Shown: positions 9,298-19,055, counted from the stretch's first letter. The stretch: 64,000 nucleotides of DNA from an uncultured Bacteroidales bacterium (GCA_903879715.1 CAIRMR010000024.1:28402-92401); one strand, 5' to 3'. A program made the numbers and translations. The notes: generated from the letters alone by a model not told the origin.

Positions 9298-10554
9298 TTG
9301 TCGCCTTTTACCCAAAAATCATTTCGTGTTTTACTTTTAATTTCCCCTTTGATAATCTTGTTTAGTGGCTGTAATCCCGCTCTCAATGTCACAGGAATGG
9401 ATATAAGCAGTATTTATACCGGGCAGAAAGAGGATGCTCTGCGTATAAATCAATTCTACAGCATTAACGACAGCATCTCAACCATTAGTATTGTTTTGCC
9501 GGCTGGTCTTATTAAACCTGATCCCCGCACTAAGAAACATTCCAAAAAAGGAACATTGAAATATGAGGTATTAGGAGAAGGTAAATATATTGCACTTACC
9601 GACAGCGCAACTTTCGCCATTGCGGATACTTCCGAAAACATAAATTTTTTAAGTCACACCTGGGCTTTTAAAGCTCCCACAGGTCAGAACTATTTTGTTA
9701 AAGCCACTTATTCCGTGCCTGGACGACTTGATGATTTTTTGCTGCTTGAATACTTTAATAAAAAAAACCACCTTAGCCAATCCTGGTATCGTTTTCAAAC
9801 AGAGTCGGGTGAACATCTTACAGGTAACATCACATCATATCCCCAGCCTTTGCGCATTATCAGCGAAGATACTTCAAACAGGGAATTTCTTGTGAAACTA
9901 TACTCACGCAATTTCCCGGTTCCAATTCCTCCTTTTGTGGAACAATCCCGGGCTCCTTTTAATTATTTGCCTGACAGCACTTTCATCCTGGAACTTAAAA
10001 ATGGGGCAACGCCTTATTTCTTGCCCGCACAAACCGGGTTTTACTTCTTCCAATCAGATTCGTCTCTAAAACAGGGCCCATCGCTTTTTCGGATGAATGC
10101 TGGTTTTCCGAAAGTTACACAACACTATCTGATGCGCGAAGCGTTGAGGTATATTACATCCGCAAAGGAATTCCAGCAGTTAAATGCATTTGCGTTACCT
10201 AAAATGGCGGTTGACAGTTTCTGGATTGCAAATGCCGGGAGTTCCGATATCGCTACTGAGCTAATTCGCAAATATTATATACGTGTCGAAACCGCTAATA
10301 AGCTCTATACCTCGTACACGGATGGCTGGAAAACCGACAGGGGAATGATTTTTATTGTTATGGGAAAGCCGTCAAAGGTTTATAGAAGTTTCAAACAGGA
10401 AGTATGGATTTATGGGGAATACGATGATCCACGGGCACTGAGGTTTTATTTTGATAAGGCGATAAATCCGTTCACTGATACCGATTATGTCCTGATACGA
10501 AATGAATACTATAAAACTGCCTGGTATCAGAGTGTTCACTTGTGGAGACGGTAG
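9298..10554 (+). CDS. GWxTD domain lipoprotein
   Basis: The 418-residue protein carries a lipoprotein signal (LIILFSGC, lipid-modified Cys about 25) and a C-terminal GWxTD domain (DGWKTDRGMIFIVMGKPS, about 340-360). This domain is common in secreted or periplasmic proteins of Bacteroidota and Acidobacteriota; its biochemical role is not established. The start is taken as TTG 9298 because no ATG precedes the signal sequence and the next in-frame ATG would remove the lipobox. It is separated from the upstream gene by a terminator and followed by a tandem repeat block. Confidence 0.82.
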   Translation: MSPFTQKSFRVLLLISPLIILFSGCNPALNVTGMDISSIYTGQKEDALRINQFYSINDSISTISIVLPAGLIKPDPRTKKHSKKGTLKYEVLGEGKYIALTDSATFAIADTSENINFLSHTWAFKAPTGQNYFVKATYSVPGRLDDFLLLEYFNKKNHLSQSWYRFQTESGEHLTGNITSYPQPLRIISEDTSNREFLVKLYSRNFPVPIPPFVEQSRAPFNYLPDSTFILELKNGATPYFLPAQTGFYFFQSDSSLKQGPSLFRMNAGFPKVTQHYLMREALRYITSAKEFQQLNAFALPKMAVDSFWIANAGSSDIATELIRKYYIRVETANKLYTSYTDGWKTDRGMIFIVMGKPSKVYRSFKQEVWIYGEYDDPRALRFYFDKAINPFTDTDYVLIRNEYYKTAWYQSVHLWRR

Positions 10555-10625
10555 GAGAGTGAATAATGAATAATGAATAATGAATAATGAAAAGTGAATA
10601 GTGAATAGTGAATAGAAAATAGTGT
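10553..10625. repeat. Tandem heptamer repeat (AATAATG / AATAGTG)
   Basis: GAATAATGAATAATG-type units, then GTGAATAGTGAATAG, repeat at a 7-base period about nine times just after the GWxTD gene. More degenerate repeats of CCCAAATCC/CCCTAACC type continue to about 10770, directly before rlmB. Confidence 0.85.
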
Positions 10626-10779
10626 AATGAGTATAGGGGGAAAGGTCTTGGTCTGAAAATAAGAAGCAAACTTCCCAACCCCAGGTCTCAAAACCCAAAT
10701 CCCAAACAACAGCTGAATAACCATCGAATTCTTCAAACCCTAACCCCCAAATCCTAACCCCCCAACCCTCCAAAAATAT

Positions 10780-11547
10780 ATGTACGAAAAACACTTTAAA
10801 GGCCCGCGTAAGCAACCCGAAAACCTGATCTACGGAATTCATCCTATCCTCGAAGCACTTAATGCAGGAAAAGATATTGAGAAAATATTGCTGTCGCGTG
10901 AACTCCGGAATCCCCAGGTTCGTGAAATCACTGCCGCAGCTGAAAAACTTGAAATCCCTGTACAGAAAGTGCCGAACGAAAAGCTCGATTCATTTACCAA
11001 AGCCAACCACCAGGGAATAGTAGCTTTTGTTTCGATGATCGAATACCAGCCTATCGAATCCATCATTTTGGATACATTTGAATCAGGCAGACAGCCAATG
11101 TTTATTATTCTGGATCGCATTACGGATGTCCGCAATTTTGGCGCAATAGCCCGCAGTGCCGAATGTGCAAGGGTGGATGCATTAATAATTCCTTCGAGGG
11201 GAAGCGCTCAGGTAAATGCCGATGCTCTTAAAACATCTGCAGGAGCATTAAACCTTGTCCCTGTTCATCGCAGTCCGAATCTCAAAGACACGCTTCGCTA
11301 TCTGAAAGATTCCGGCATAAGGCTTATTGCGGTTACCGAACACGGCAGCACCGATTATGGCACCACCGACCTGACCGGGCCAGTTGCTTTTATCCTGGGT
11401 TCTGAAGAGGACGGAATATCACCCGAATACCTGAAACTTTGCGACGAAAGAATTAAAATTCCTTTATTGGGAACAATTGGCTCATTAAACGTTTCGGTGG
11501 CTGCAGGGATCATTGTTTTTGAAGCGCTTCGACAAAGAAATAATTAA
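10780..11547 (+). CDS. rlmB: 23S rRNA (guanosine-2'-O)-methyltransferase, RlmB/TrmH type
   Basis: SpoU-family SAM-dependent 2'-O-ribose methyltransferase. The 255 residues contain an N-terminal substrate-binding domain (NLIYGIHPILEAL, about 16-28). SpoU motifs follow: motif 1 LDRITDVRNFGAIARSAE (about 111-128), motif 2 FILGSEEDGIS (about 204-214) and motif 3 IPLLGTIGSLNVSVAAGI (about 225-242). RlmB methylates G2251 of E. coli 23S rRNA; that exact target is inferred from the family. The start codon sits immediately after a repeat-filled gap. Confidence 0.92.
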   Translation: MYEKHFKGPRKQPENLIYGIHPILEALNAGKDIEKILLSRELRNPQVREITAAAEKLEIPVQKVPNEKLDSFTKANHQGIVAFVSMIEYQPIESIILDTFESGRQPMFIILDRITDVRNFGAIARSAECARVDALIIPSRGSAQVNADALKTSAGALNLVPVHRSPNLKDTLRYLKDSGIRLIAVTEHGSTDYGTTDLTGPVAFILGSEEDGISPEYLKLCDERIKIPLLGTIGSLNVSVAAGIIVFEALRQRNN

Positions 11548-11651
11548 GTCCATAAAACTAGCTGCTTTGCCTACATCATTCTGTTACAGTTAACAGGAAA
11601 TCAACTGTTTTAACATTATCGAATCATGCGATTGTTGTACTTTCTCGGTTT

Positions 11652-11669
11652 CATGCAAACGTTTGCATG
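11652..11669. promoter_or_regulatory. Perfect 18-bp palindrome, LacI-family operator type
   Basis: CATGCAAACGTTTGCATG is a perfect palindrome centred on CG. Its inner part fits the LacI/PurR/CcpA operator pattern (TGnAAnCGnTTnCA). It lies about 300 bases upstream of gdhA and 105 bases after rlmB. No LacI-type regulator is encoded in the window. Which gene it controls, if any, is inference. Confidence 0.5.
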
Positions 11670-11897
11670 TTTTATCTTCAAATGCATACATCAAAATCAG
11701 CATAATTAAATTCAGTTTCAGTCGAAAAAAGTGTAAAATACTGAGTGGAAAAGATTAATAATAATTCACTAACGTATTTCATACACATTCCGTAATCTCT
11801 AAACATGAGCATTAACAAGCGTTCCAATAGCTTTTACATCCCTTGTTTGGAATGAAAAAAAATATGAATAAAACACTCAGTGATATACTTAAAATTA

Positions 11898-11905
11898 TAC
11901 TTTTG
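11898..11905 (+). promoter_or_regulatory. Candidate -7 box (TACTTTTG) for gdhA
   Basis: TACTTTTG matches TAnnTTTG and lies 63 bases before the gdhA ATG. No good TTTG box is seen at the usual distance upstream. Apart from this and the palindrome, the 421-base rlmB-gdhA gap holds nothing I can name. Confidence 0.45.
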
Positions 11906-11968
11906 CACTGTAATTCAGAGTGCAATTTTACACCAAGAATATAAATATTTAACCTAAATTCCTTTGTG

Positions 11969-13306
11969 ATGGAAGTTGAAAAAATCATGACTGACCTGGA
12001 GAAAAAACATCCGGGTGAAGTAGAGTACTTACAAGCCGTTCGTGAAGTTTTGGAATCGATCGAACAGGTTTACAATGAAAATCCTCAGTTTGAGGCAGCA
12101 GGCATCATCAGCCGCCTGGTTGAGCCTGATCGTATACTTACAATTAAAGTTCCCTGGGTCGACGACCATGGCAAGGTTCATGTAAACCTCGCTTACAGGA
12201 TTCAATTCAACAACGCTATTGGACCTTACAAAGGCGGACTTCGTTTCCACCCTTCAGTAAACCTTAGCATCCTGAAATTCTTAGGCTTCGAGCAGATTTT
12301 CAAAAACAGCCTTACTTCACTTCCTATGGGCGGTGCCAAAGGCGGATCCGATTTCGATCCCAAAGGAAAATCCAATACTGAAGTTATGCGTTTCTGCCAG
12401 TCGTTTATGCTCGAACTTTGGAGAATCATTGGTCCTGAAACCGATGTTCCTGCAGGTGACATAGGTGTTGGTGGTCGTGAAATAGGTTTCCTTTACGGTA
12501 TGTACAAAAAACTGGCACGCGAGCATTCAGGCGTTCTTACAGGTAAAGGCCTCAACTGGGGCGGTAGCCTTGTTCGTCCGGAGGCAACCGGCTACGGCAA
12601 CGTATATTTCGCTCAGGAAATGCTCAGAACCAAAGGAACTGATTTCAAGGGTAAAACTGTTGCTATTTCCGGTTTCGGAAACGTTGCATGGGGTGCTGCT
12701 ATGAAAGTAACTGAACTTGGAGGTAAAGTAGTTACCATTTCAGGTCCTGACGGATATGTTTACGATTCAGAAGGAATCAGCGGCGAAAAAATCAATTACA
12801 TGCTCGAGCTTCGTGCTTCGAACCAGGATATCGTTAAACCTTATACTTACGAATTCCCGAATGCACAGTTTGTACAGGGAAAACGTCCATGGGAAGTTAA
12901 ATGCGACATCGCCCTGCCTTGCGCAACACAAAATGAACTTGGTAAGGAAGATGCATTAACACTCGTTAAAAACGGTTGTATGTGCGTTTGCGAAGGTGCT
13001 AATATGCCTACAACTCCTGAAGCTGTTGAAATTTTCCAGGAAAATAAAATCATGTTTGCTCCTGGTAAGGCAGCAAACGCCGGTGGCGTTGCTACTTCAG
13101 GTCTCGAAATGAGCCAGAACTCAATGAAACTGAACTGGCCTGCAGCCGAAGTTGATCAGAAACTGCACCAGATCATGATAAATATCCACACAGCCTGCCT
13201 GAAATACGGTAAAGACCCTGATGGGTATGTAAACTATGTAAAAGGCGCCAATATAGCCGGTTTCCTCAAAGTTGCCAACGCTATGCTCGATCAGGGCGTT
13301 CTGTAA
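11969..13306 (+). CDS. gdhA: NADP-type glutamate dehydrogenase
   Basis: Hexameric glutamate dehydrogenase, interconverting 2-oxoglutarate plus ammonia and glutamate; a main route of ammonium assimilation in Bacteroidota. The 445-residue length and sequence match small GDHs (GDH-50). The substrate-binding segment NAIGPYKGGLRFHPSVN and the catalytic-lysine region PMGGAKGGSDFDPKGKS (about 117-133) are present, as is a Rossmann segment AISGFGNVAWGAA. ATG 11969 is preferred over the in-frame GTG immediately before it. It is flanked by a candidate promoter and a strong terminator, so it is probably a single-gene unit. NADP preference is assigned from the subfamily. Confidence 0.95.
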   Translation: MEVEKIMTDLEKKHPGEVEYLQAVREVLESIEQVYNENPQFEAAGIISRLVEPDRILTIKVPWVDDHGKVHVNLAYRIQFNNAIGPYKGGLRFHPSVNLSILKFLGFEQIFKNSLTSLPMGGAKGGSDFDPKGKSNTEVMRFCQSFMLELWRIIGPETDVPAGDIGVGGREIGFLYGMYKKLAREHSGVLTGKGLNWGGSLVRPEATGYGNVYFAQEMLRTKGTDFKGKTVAISGFGNVAWGAAMKVTELGGKVVTISGPDGYVYDSEGISGEKINYMLELRASNQDIVKPYTYEFPNAQFVQGKRPWEVKCDIALPCATQNELGKEDALTLVKNGCMCVCEGANMPTTPEAVEIFQENKIMFAPGKAANAGGVATSGLEMSQNSMKLNWPAAEVDQKLHQIMINIHTACLKYGKDPDGYVNYVKGANIAGFLKVANAMLDQGVL

Positions 13307-13341
13307 TAGCCTTTCTTTTAGAGAGATTTAATTTTAAAAAT

Positions 13342-13373
13342 AAAAAAACCACCTGTAAAAAGGTGGTTTTTTT
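13342..13373. terminator. Bidirectional terminator between gdhA and the WalJ-like gene
   Basis: AAAAAACCACCT / AGGTGGTTTTTTT forms a stem with a six-base loop. A- and T-runs on both sides let it serve gdhA on the plus strand and the convergent hydrolase gene on the minus strand. Confidence 0.9.
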
Positions 13374-13427
13374 ATTTATATCTGTTAAGCCTTATCCTGC
13401 CAGGGTTGAAGTTTTAAACATCAGAAT

Positions 13428-14261
13428 CTAGAATAATGACATTTGTATTGATTTCTGTACCGGATCAACAGAGAATTTCACCCTGTTTCCGGCTTTTTCG
13501 CCGTTTATAAAATAAACCGCTGATTCCTGGTGCCTTGATGCAATTGCAATATGAGTATCCCCTGCATGTTTTGTAAATAAATCACGGACCAGCCTTGGGT
13601 CATTATTATCCTGCGAAAGATGCGAAAGCAGTAAATGACTCATGAAATCGGGCTTGTATTTTGTGAAGAGACCCAACGACTGATCATTTGATAAATGCCC
13701 GTGATCGCTTTGGATACGCTTTTTCAGATATATGGGATATGTGCCTTTTTCGAGCATTTCTTCATCATAATTAGCCTCCAGGAATGCTGCATGGCACAGG
13801 CTGAAATTCGAGGCTACATTCTCACAAACCGAACCAATGTCAGTAAGAACTCCGATTGTGATTCCGTTTCCGGTAACGGTAAAGCTATGAGGTTCAGATG
13901 CATCATGCAATTTAGGGAATGCGTTAATTGAAAGTTCACCAATATTTACCGGAATATTGGAGTTGAAGTAACGGATGAAATTTTTATCCAGGTGTAGCCT
14001 GCTGTTCTCATGTGTAAGGGGCGAAAAGTATACAGGAATCTTATACTTACGCGTAATCACACCAACACCTCGCGTATGGTCGGAATGCTCATGCGAAACA
14101 AAAATAGCTTTGACCCTGTGCATCGATAATCCCAGTCGCATGATCCTCGTTTCGGTTTCGCGGCATGATAAACCAGCATCGATCAATACAGCTTCATGCT
14201 GATTGCCAATATAATAGCAGTTCCCGTTGCTTCCTGAATTTAAAGATGTTATATAAAGAGA
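13428..14261 (-). CDS. MBL-fold hydrolase, WalJ/YycJ-like
   Basis: Metallo-beta-lactamase-fold protein. From ATG 14261 the product (277 residues) begins MSLYITSLNSGSNGNCYYIG, the usual N-terminus of this family; the frame extends 11 more codons upstream without support. The metal-binding HxHxDH motif is complete (HEHSDH, 58-63), with further ligands HLSNDQS and HLSQDNNDP downstream. Relatives (WalJ, YycJ) are implicated in 5'-3' exonuclease or cell-wall-related functions in Firmicutes. The role in Bacteroidota is not established. It is a single gene convergent with gdhA. Confidence 0.85.
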   Translation of the reverse strand, partial: SLYITSLNSGSNGNCYYIGNQHEAVLIDAGLSCRETETRIMRLGLSMHRVKAIFVSHEHSDHTRGVGVITRKYKIPVYFSPLTHENSRLHLDKNFIRYFNSNIPVNIGELSINAFPKLHDASEPHSFTVTGNGITIGVLTDIGSVCENVASNFSLCHAAFLEANYDEEMLEKGTYPIYLKKRIQSDHGHLSNDQSLGLFTKYKPDFMSHLLLSHLSQDNNDPRLVRDLFTKHAGDTHIAIASRHQESAVYFINGEKAGNRVKFSVDPVQKSIQMSLF

Positions 14262-14771
14262 CATTGTTATACAAAGAAACTGAAAATTTGCCAAGCATCA
14301 GCATTTTTTAAATCAAAATAAAATCTTACAGCTTATAACTTTTATACTTTGAGCATTTATCTGCTATTCGGGAGTGACGCGAGATTGTTTTGATGAACAG
14401 TAATATAATAAATAAGAAAGAGTAAAATTATTTAACTGCCACCGTTATTATTTGGCTAACAGGCTGGTTGCTAACATTACAATGTTGATATTTAGTAAAT
14501 ATTTGAACGATTTAGGTTGTTATTTTGCATTAAATGGTTGTATATTAGTTTCAGATAAAAAGCAACATTCCTGGCAGAGATTCATCCTGTTCCATTAAGA
14601 GCATTCCTTAGCATCAATTGTATTTATTCACATCAGGTCAGTTTTTTAAATGAAATTTAATAAATAAACGTGAACCACATGTAAAAAAGATGTATCACCA
14701 GTGGAGACCAGATCCCACTTTAAAAAACGGGACTAAATATTTATTCACATGAGTGCTAAAAATTCATTAAA
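14262..14771. other. 510-base gap without recognised gene
   Basis: AT-rich divergent gap between the WalJ-like gene and the T9SS cargo gene. It must carry both promoters, but I see no clear TTTG-N19-TAnnTTTG pair, no RNA gene and no tandem repeat. Confidence 0.5.
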
Positions 14772-16220
14772 ATGAAAAAACTACTACTCTTGCTTCCTCT
14801 TGCTTACATGGCTATTACCGCCTATGGGCAAACTTCCATTCCCAATGGGAATTTCGAATCCTGGAATTCGGTGACTTATGATTATCCTCTGAATTATCCG
14901 TACAACTCAAATTATGATGCATTTTACCGCTACGAAACACCATTGCCGTTTAATGTGATTAAAACGGTTGACGCTTACCATGGTACTTATGCTATCGAAG
15001 TTTCTACTGTTACTTCGGGTACTAATACTGCTTTTGGTTATTTTTTAAATTCAAATCCAAAGAGTGGCAATCCTATAGAATGGACAGGTGGAGCGCCATA
15101 TACTGAAATCCCAACGGGTATACAGGGATATTATAAATACAATGTGGCAACAGGTGATTCAGCAATTATTTTTGCTGTTTTTAGTAAAGGTGGAATTAAT
15201 ATAGGTACGTACCTTTATCCTATCGGCGATCTGCATACCGATTGGACTCATTTTAATTTCACTTTTGACCCACCGCTTTCCAAAGCACCCGACTCCGTAA
15301 TATTTGCTGCCACTTCAAGCAATATTATGGTTAGTGACAATGGCGTAGCCGGAAGTGTTCTTGTACTTGATTCTGTGTCTTTCACCGGTGTGATCATTCA
15401 GCCCGAAGGGATGAATGGTGATTTTGAATTGTGGGAAACTGAAACATTATTGACTCCTGAAGATTGGATCATGCAAACAAATTATGATCAAAGAGGGCTT
15501 GAAAACAGGACTCTTGATGCATATAAAGGAAAATATGCAATTAAACTAAAAACATACCTTGGGGATAATAGTGGAGTACCTGTGGCACGTGGTGAGCAGG
15601 TTTCCACCGGATACTATTCTGAAAATTGCAATAATAATTGTATTGAACTCGGTGGTCAACGTTTTACAAACAAAAAAGATACCCTCACATTCTGGTATAA
15701 ATACACCCCATCATCAAATGTAAAAGCACAGGTAAGCATGAAATTTAAGAAAAATGGAACCTCATTCCAATGGGAAGGCAGGGATCTTTTAGCTTCAACG
15801 GAATATCAGTATTTCGAAATTCCTTTTGATTTATGGCAGGCGCCTGATACGGTAATTGTAAATATCCAGGCGTTACGATGGGAAGATAATGTGTTATCTG
15901 CCCTTGGATCAGTATTAACGATTGATGAAATCCAATTTAAATCGCAGCCTATCCTATATGCCAGGATTCCTAAGTTTGTAGCAGATAATGCATTGACCAT
16001 TTTCCCGAATCCGTCATCGGGAAAATTCAGGATTAAAAATTCTGCAGACGTTACTCAGGTAATCGTATACAATCAACTAGGACGGCAGGTTTATTCCCGG
16101 ATATTAACAGAAGGTGAAAAGTTGAATGAAATAGACCTTACCAGGCTAAAAAAAGGAGTTTATTTTATCGAAATTTACGATCCGGAAAACAGGCATACTC
16201 AAAAAATTGTAATTCAATAG
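14772..16220 (+). CDS. T9SS-sorted secreted protein with two PCMD-like repeats
   Basis: Secreted cargo of the type IX system. The 482 residues start with a signal peptide (about 1-19, ending AYG). Two homologous beta-rich modules follow, each opening with a 'GNFExW' motif (NGNFESWNSV about 23; NGDFELWETE about 217), like the putative carbohydrate-metabolism (PCMD) domains of Bacteroidota surface proteins. A C-terminal type A sorting domain runs from about 412 (FPNPSSGKFRI) to KGVYFIEIYDP and KIVIQ. The ligand is unknown. Its secretion would depend on the PorU/PorV machinery encoded at 36-45 kb. Confidence 0.88.
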   Translation: MKKLLLLLPLAYMAITAYGQTSIPNGNFESWNSVTYDYPLNYPYNSNYDAFYRYETPLPFNVIKTVDAYHGTYAIEVSTVTSGTNTAFGYFLNSNPKSGNPIEWTGGAPYTEIPTGIQGYYKYNVATGDSAIIFAVFSKGGINIGTYLYPIGDLHTDWTHFNFTFDPPLSKAPDSVIFAATSSNIMVSDNGVAGSVLVLDSVSFTGVIIQPEGMNGDFELWETETLLTPEDWIMQTNYDQRGLENRTLDAYKGKYAIKLKTYLGDNSGVPVARGEQVSTGYYSENCNNNCIELGGQRFTNKKDTLTFWYKYTPSSNVKAQVSMKFKKNGTSFQWEGRDLLASTEYQYFEIPFDLWQAPDTVIVNIQALRWEDNVLSALGSVLTIDEIQFKSQPILYARIPKFVADNALTIFPNPSSGKFRIKNSADVTQVIVYNQLGRQVYSRILTEGEKLNEIDLTRLKKGVYFIEIYDPENRHTQKIVIQ

Positions 16221-16269
16221 CTTCGTCTAATATCATAGGCAACAGAATATCGCATTGTTTGCTTGTAAA

Positions 16270-16306
16270 AAAAAGCCCTGTTAGAATTAACTGACGGGGC
16301 TTTCTG
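16270..16306 (+). terminator. Terminator after the T9SS cargo gene
   Basis: AAAGCCCTGTTAG pairs with CTGACGGGGCTTT (13 pairs allowing G-U), preceded by an A-run. The T-tract after it is short. Confidence 0.7.
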
Positions 16307-16415
16307 TTAATCTGCCTTCTTATCATGAAGCGTGTAGCCGCAAAATCAAATTCACTTACAATCTGTTTTCCTGTACCTTTACCACGAAAAATTATCCAAT
16401 TACAAAACCAATACT

Positions 16416-17558
16416 ATGCCTTTCACTTCTTTAGGATTATCACCATCGTTGTTAAACGCTCTGGCAGTCCAAAATTACTCCCAGCCATATCCTATCCAGC
16501 TCGAGGTTATACCGGCAATATTAAAAAGAAAAGATGTGTTAGGTATTGCTCCAACCGGTTCCGGAAAAACTGCCGGTTATGTATTGCCGCTTTTAATGAA
16601 TATGCAGAGGGTTGAGACCTCCCGAAGCAGAAATGTAAATGTTTTGGTATTGGTGCCCACACGCGAGCTTGCAGTGCAGGTACGCGAAGTATTCCGGTTG
16701 TTCAGCGTGGGACTTCCTCAGAAAGTGAAAACACTGGCAGTTTTTGGCGGTGTTTCCATAAATCCGCAAATGATGGCATTATCCGGAGTCAATGTATTAA
16801 TTGCCACACCAGGCAGATTATTGGAACTGGTTGAATCCAATGCAGTGCATTTATCGGAAATTGAAACTCTTGTACTCGATGAAGCGGATAAAATGCTTAA
16901 TCTTGGTTTTAAGGATGAAGTGACGAGAGTTTTAGCATTATTGCCGGAGAAACGTCAGAATCTGTTGTTTTCGGCGACACTGAGTGAGGATGTGAACAAC
17001 ATTACCCAAATGCTTTTGCATGAGCCTTTGGTTATAAAAATAGAATCAGAAGCTGAAAATATTGACCTCATTACACAGATGGCGTATTTTGTCACCAGTG
17101 AGAAAAAAGGCCCTTTGTTACGTTATTTGATCAAACACAATGATCTGAAACAGGTCTTGGTTTTCACATCTTCAATTTACTCGGCTGACAATGTGGTTGA
17201 TAAGCTTCGCAAAAACGGAATAGATGCCATGGCCATTCACAGCAAAAAGAGTATGGGGTCCAGAACGGATGCTTTGGATGAATTTAAAACAGGCCGACTG
17301 CGCGTGTTGGTTGCAACTGACCTGATATCTCGCGGTATCGACATCCAGTTTTTGCCTCACGTAATTAATTACGAATTGCCACGGTCCCCCAAAGAATACA
17401 TTCACCGGATTGGCAGAACTGGCCGGGCAGAATCTCCGGGTGAAGCTATTTCCTTTATTACACCCGCCGACAAGGATCATTTTAAAGTTATTCAAAAAAA
17501 GATGGGTAAATGGATAACTATGATCGATAGCGAAAGCATTAATTTACAAGGATTTTGA
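16416..17558 (+). CDS. DEAD-box RNA helicase (second copy type)
   Basis: The 380-residue product is a minimal RhlE-like helicase: Q-motif region (FTSLGLSPSLLNAL, about 2-16; YPIQLEVIPAIL), motif I APTGSGKT, motif Ia PTRELAVQ, DEAD in VLDEADKML, SAT in LLFSATLS, and motif VI HRIGRTGR. There is no C-terminal extension. It is clearly a different subgroup from the helicase at 4142 (shorter, no basic tail). The gene stands 158 bases before rlmF, which suggests that both act on ribosomal RNA, but no operon is proven. Confidence 0.93.
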   Translation: MPFTSLGLSPSLLNALAVQNYSQPYPIQLEVIPAILKRKDVLGIAPTGSGKTAGYVLPLLMNMQRVETSRSRNVNVLVLVPTRELAVQVREVFRLFSVGLPQKVKTLAVFGGVSINPQMMALSGVNVLIATPGRLLELVESNAVHLSEIETLVLDEADKMLNLGFKDEVTRVLALLPEKRQNLLFSATLSEDVNNITQMLLHEPLVIKIESEAENIDLITQMAYFVTSEKKGPLLRYLIKHNDLKQVLVFTSSIYSADNVVDKLRKNGIDAMAIHSKKSMGSRTDALDEFKTGRLRVLVATDLISRGIDIQFLPHVINYELPRSPKEYIHRIGRTGRAESPGEAISFITPADKDHFKVIQKKMGKWITMIDSESINLQGF

Positions 17559-17716
17559 GTTGGAAATGCGGTATTTGGGAAATGAAAGTCAGAAAACTGG
17601 AAAAGCAGGAAACTGTGTAGCTAAACCAGAAACTCTTCAGCCCAGAAACTCTTGAGCCAGAAATTTTGAATGCCATTGGTAATCGAACATTTAAACCTAT
17701 GAATTGAAAATTCATT

Positions 17717-18688
17717 ATGTTTCCTCCAAAGCGAGAACATCCGAAAGAGAAAACTCAGTTGCATCCACGAAATAAGCATCGTGAGCGGTATGATTTTAAG
17801 TTGCTTATACGAAGTTGCCCTGAGTTGGCCCAGTTTGTTTCGTTGAATAAGTTTGACGACGAATCGATTGATTTTTTCAACCCGGAAGCTGTAAAAATGC
17901 TCAACAGAGCTTTACTGAAACAATACTACAACATAGATTACTGGGATATCCCCCAGGGTTATTTATGCCCGCCTATTCCCGGAAGAGCCGACTATATTCA
18001 TTATATCGCTGATTTATTGGGTACTACAAACAAGGATGTAATTCCAAAAGGTGAAGCAATAAAGTGCTTCGACATAGGAGCCGGAGCTAATTGTGTTTAT
18101 CCAATCATTGGAACCGCTGAATATGGCTGGTCATTTGTTGGTTCCGATATTGATCCTGTTGCAATTAAATCCGCTGGTAAAATAGTTGAATTAAATCCCT
18201 CCCTGAAAGGAAAAGTTGATTTGCGGCTGCAAAATAGACCTAAAGATATTTTTCGCGGGATTATTAAAGAGGATGAAATGTTTGATCTCACCATCTGTAA
18301 TCCTCCGTTTCACGCATCGCTGGCCGAAGCACGATCAGGATCAGTCCGTAAACTGACAAATCTTACAAAAAAAAATATTGCCAAACCAATACTGAATTTT
18401 GGAGGTCAAAACAGTGAATTGTGGTGCGAAGGAGGTGAAGAGCGGTTTGTTCAAAATATGATTATCCAAAGCAGGCAATTCGCGACTTCCTGTTTTCTGT
18501 TTTCCACACTGATTTCTAAGGAAGCCAATCTCCGAAGTGTTTACGAATCCCTTCGAAAAGCTGAAGCCCGGGAAGTGAAAACCATTCCCATGGGCCAGGG
18601 AAATAAAATAAGCCGTATCGTGGCCTGGACATTTCTTAGCCGGGAACAACAGGAAGAATGGATTGGCGCAAGGTGGAACCGGATTTGA
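17717..18688 (+). CDS. rlmF: 23S rRNA (adenine-1618-N6)-methyltransferase
   Basis: SAM-dependent N6-adenine methyltransferase for A1618 of 23S rRNA. The 323 residues carry the N-terminal RlmF signature (HPRNKHRERYDFKLLI, about 15-30), the SAM-binding FDIGAGANCVYPIIG (about 119-133) and the N6-methylase catalytic NPPFH (about 196-200). The length matches E. coli RlmF (308 aa) closely. It is preceded by a repeat-like stretch (CAGAAAC/AGCCAGAAA words) and followed by a long gap with two tiny ORFs. Confidence 0.93.
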   Translation: MFPPKREHPKEKTQLHPRNKHRERYDFKLLIRSCPELAQFVSLNKFDDESIDFFNPEAVKMLNRALLKQYYNIDYWDIPQGYLCPPIPGRADYIHYIADLLGTTNKDVIPKGEAIKCFDIGAGANCVYPIIGTAEYGWSFVGSDIDPVAIKSAGKIVELNPSLKGKVDLRLQNRPKDIFRGIIKEDEMFDLTICNPPFHASLAEARSGSVRKLTNLTKKNIAKPILNFGGQNSELWCEGGEERFVQNMIIQSRQFATSCFLFSTLISKEANLRSVYESLRKAEAREVKTIPMGQGNKISRIVAWTFLSREQQEEWIGARWNRI

Positions 18689-18882
18689 TATGCCGGCAAA
18701 GCACTATTTTTGGCTTTCCCAATTATGGCAGATTCGTAAAAAAATTTACGATCCATTTTTTTAAAATTATTCGTTGAATCTCAAAAATATATCAGAGATT
18801 GAATTGTTTTTTTTTGGAACAGAGTGTATCTTCTGATGCTATTCAATTGTTAAAATATTTTATGATAAGCTAGTAGGACCAA

Positions 18883-19050
18883 TTGATCAGTATTATTTTA
18901 GTGGTTTCTATTCTGATTTATCCGGCAGTAATGATAATAGCATTGGTTTACCACAAAATTTCCTGCTTATCCTTGTTAAATATTGTATCCGCGCTTTCAA
19001 TTATTGTCTTATGGACTCAAAAACAATTCCGGATTAGCAGCATTTTATAG
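18883..19050 (+). CDS. Possible 55-aa membrane protein (TTG start)
   Basis: Low-confidence ORF found by reading the gap by eye. From TTG 18883 it reads LISIILVVSILIYPAVMIIA and continues hydrophobic, with a second hydrophobic stretch and a short basic end (QKQFRISSIL). An internal ATG in PAVM would give a shorter product. It is followed after five bases by another small hydrophobic ORF. It could equally be a remnant. Confidence 0.3.
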   Translation: MISIILVVSILIYPAVMIIALVYHKISCLSLLNIVSALSIIVLWTQKQFRISSIL

Positions 19051-19055
19051 ATCCA

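Noticed and set aside
10372..10842. Minus-strand ORF over the AATAATG repeats
   Set aside because: Its sequence is repetitive peptide (FTIHYSLFIIHYS) created by the tandem repeat.
16325..16615. 96-codon ORF at the start of the second DEAD-box gene
   Set aside because: It overlaps the helicase in another frame and lacks any known motif; the helicase start at 16416 is clear.
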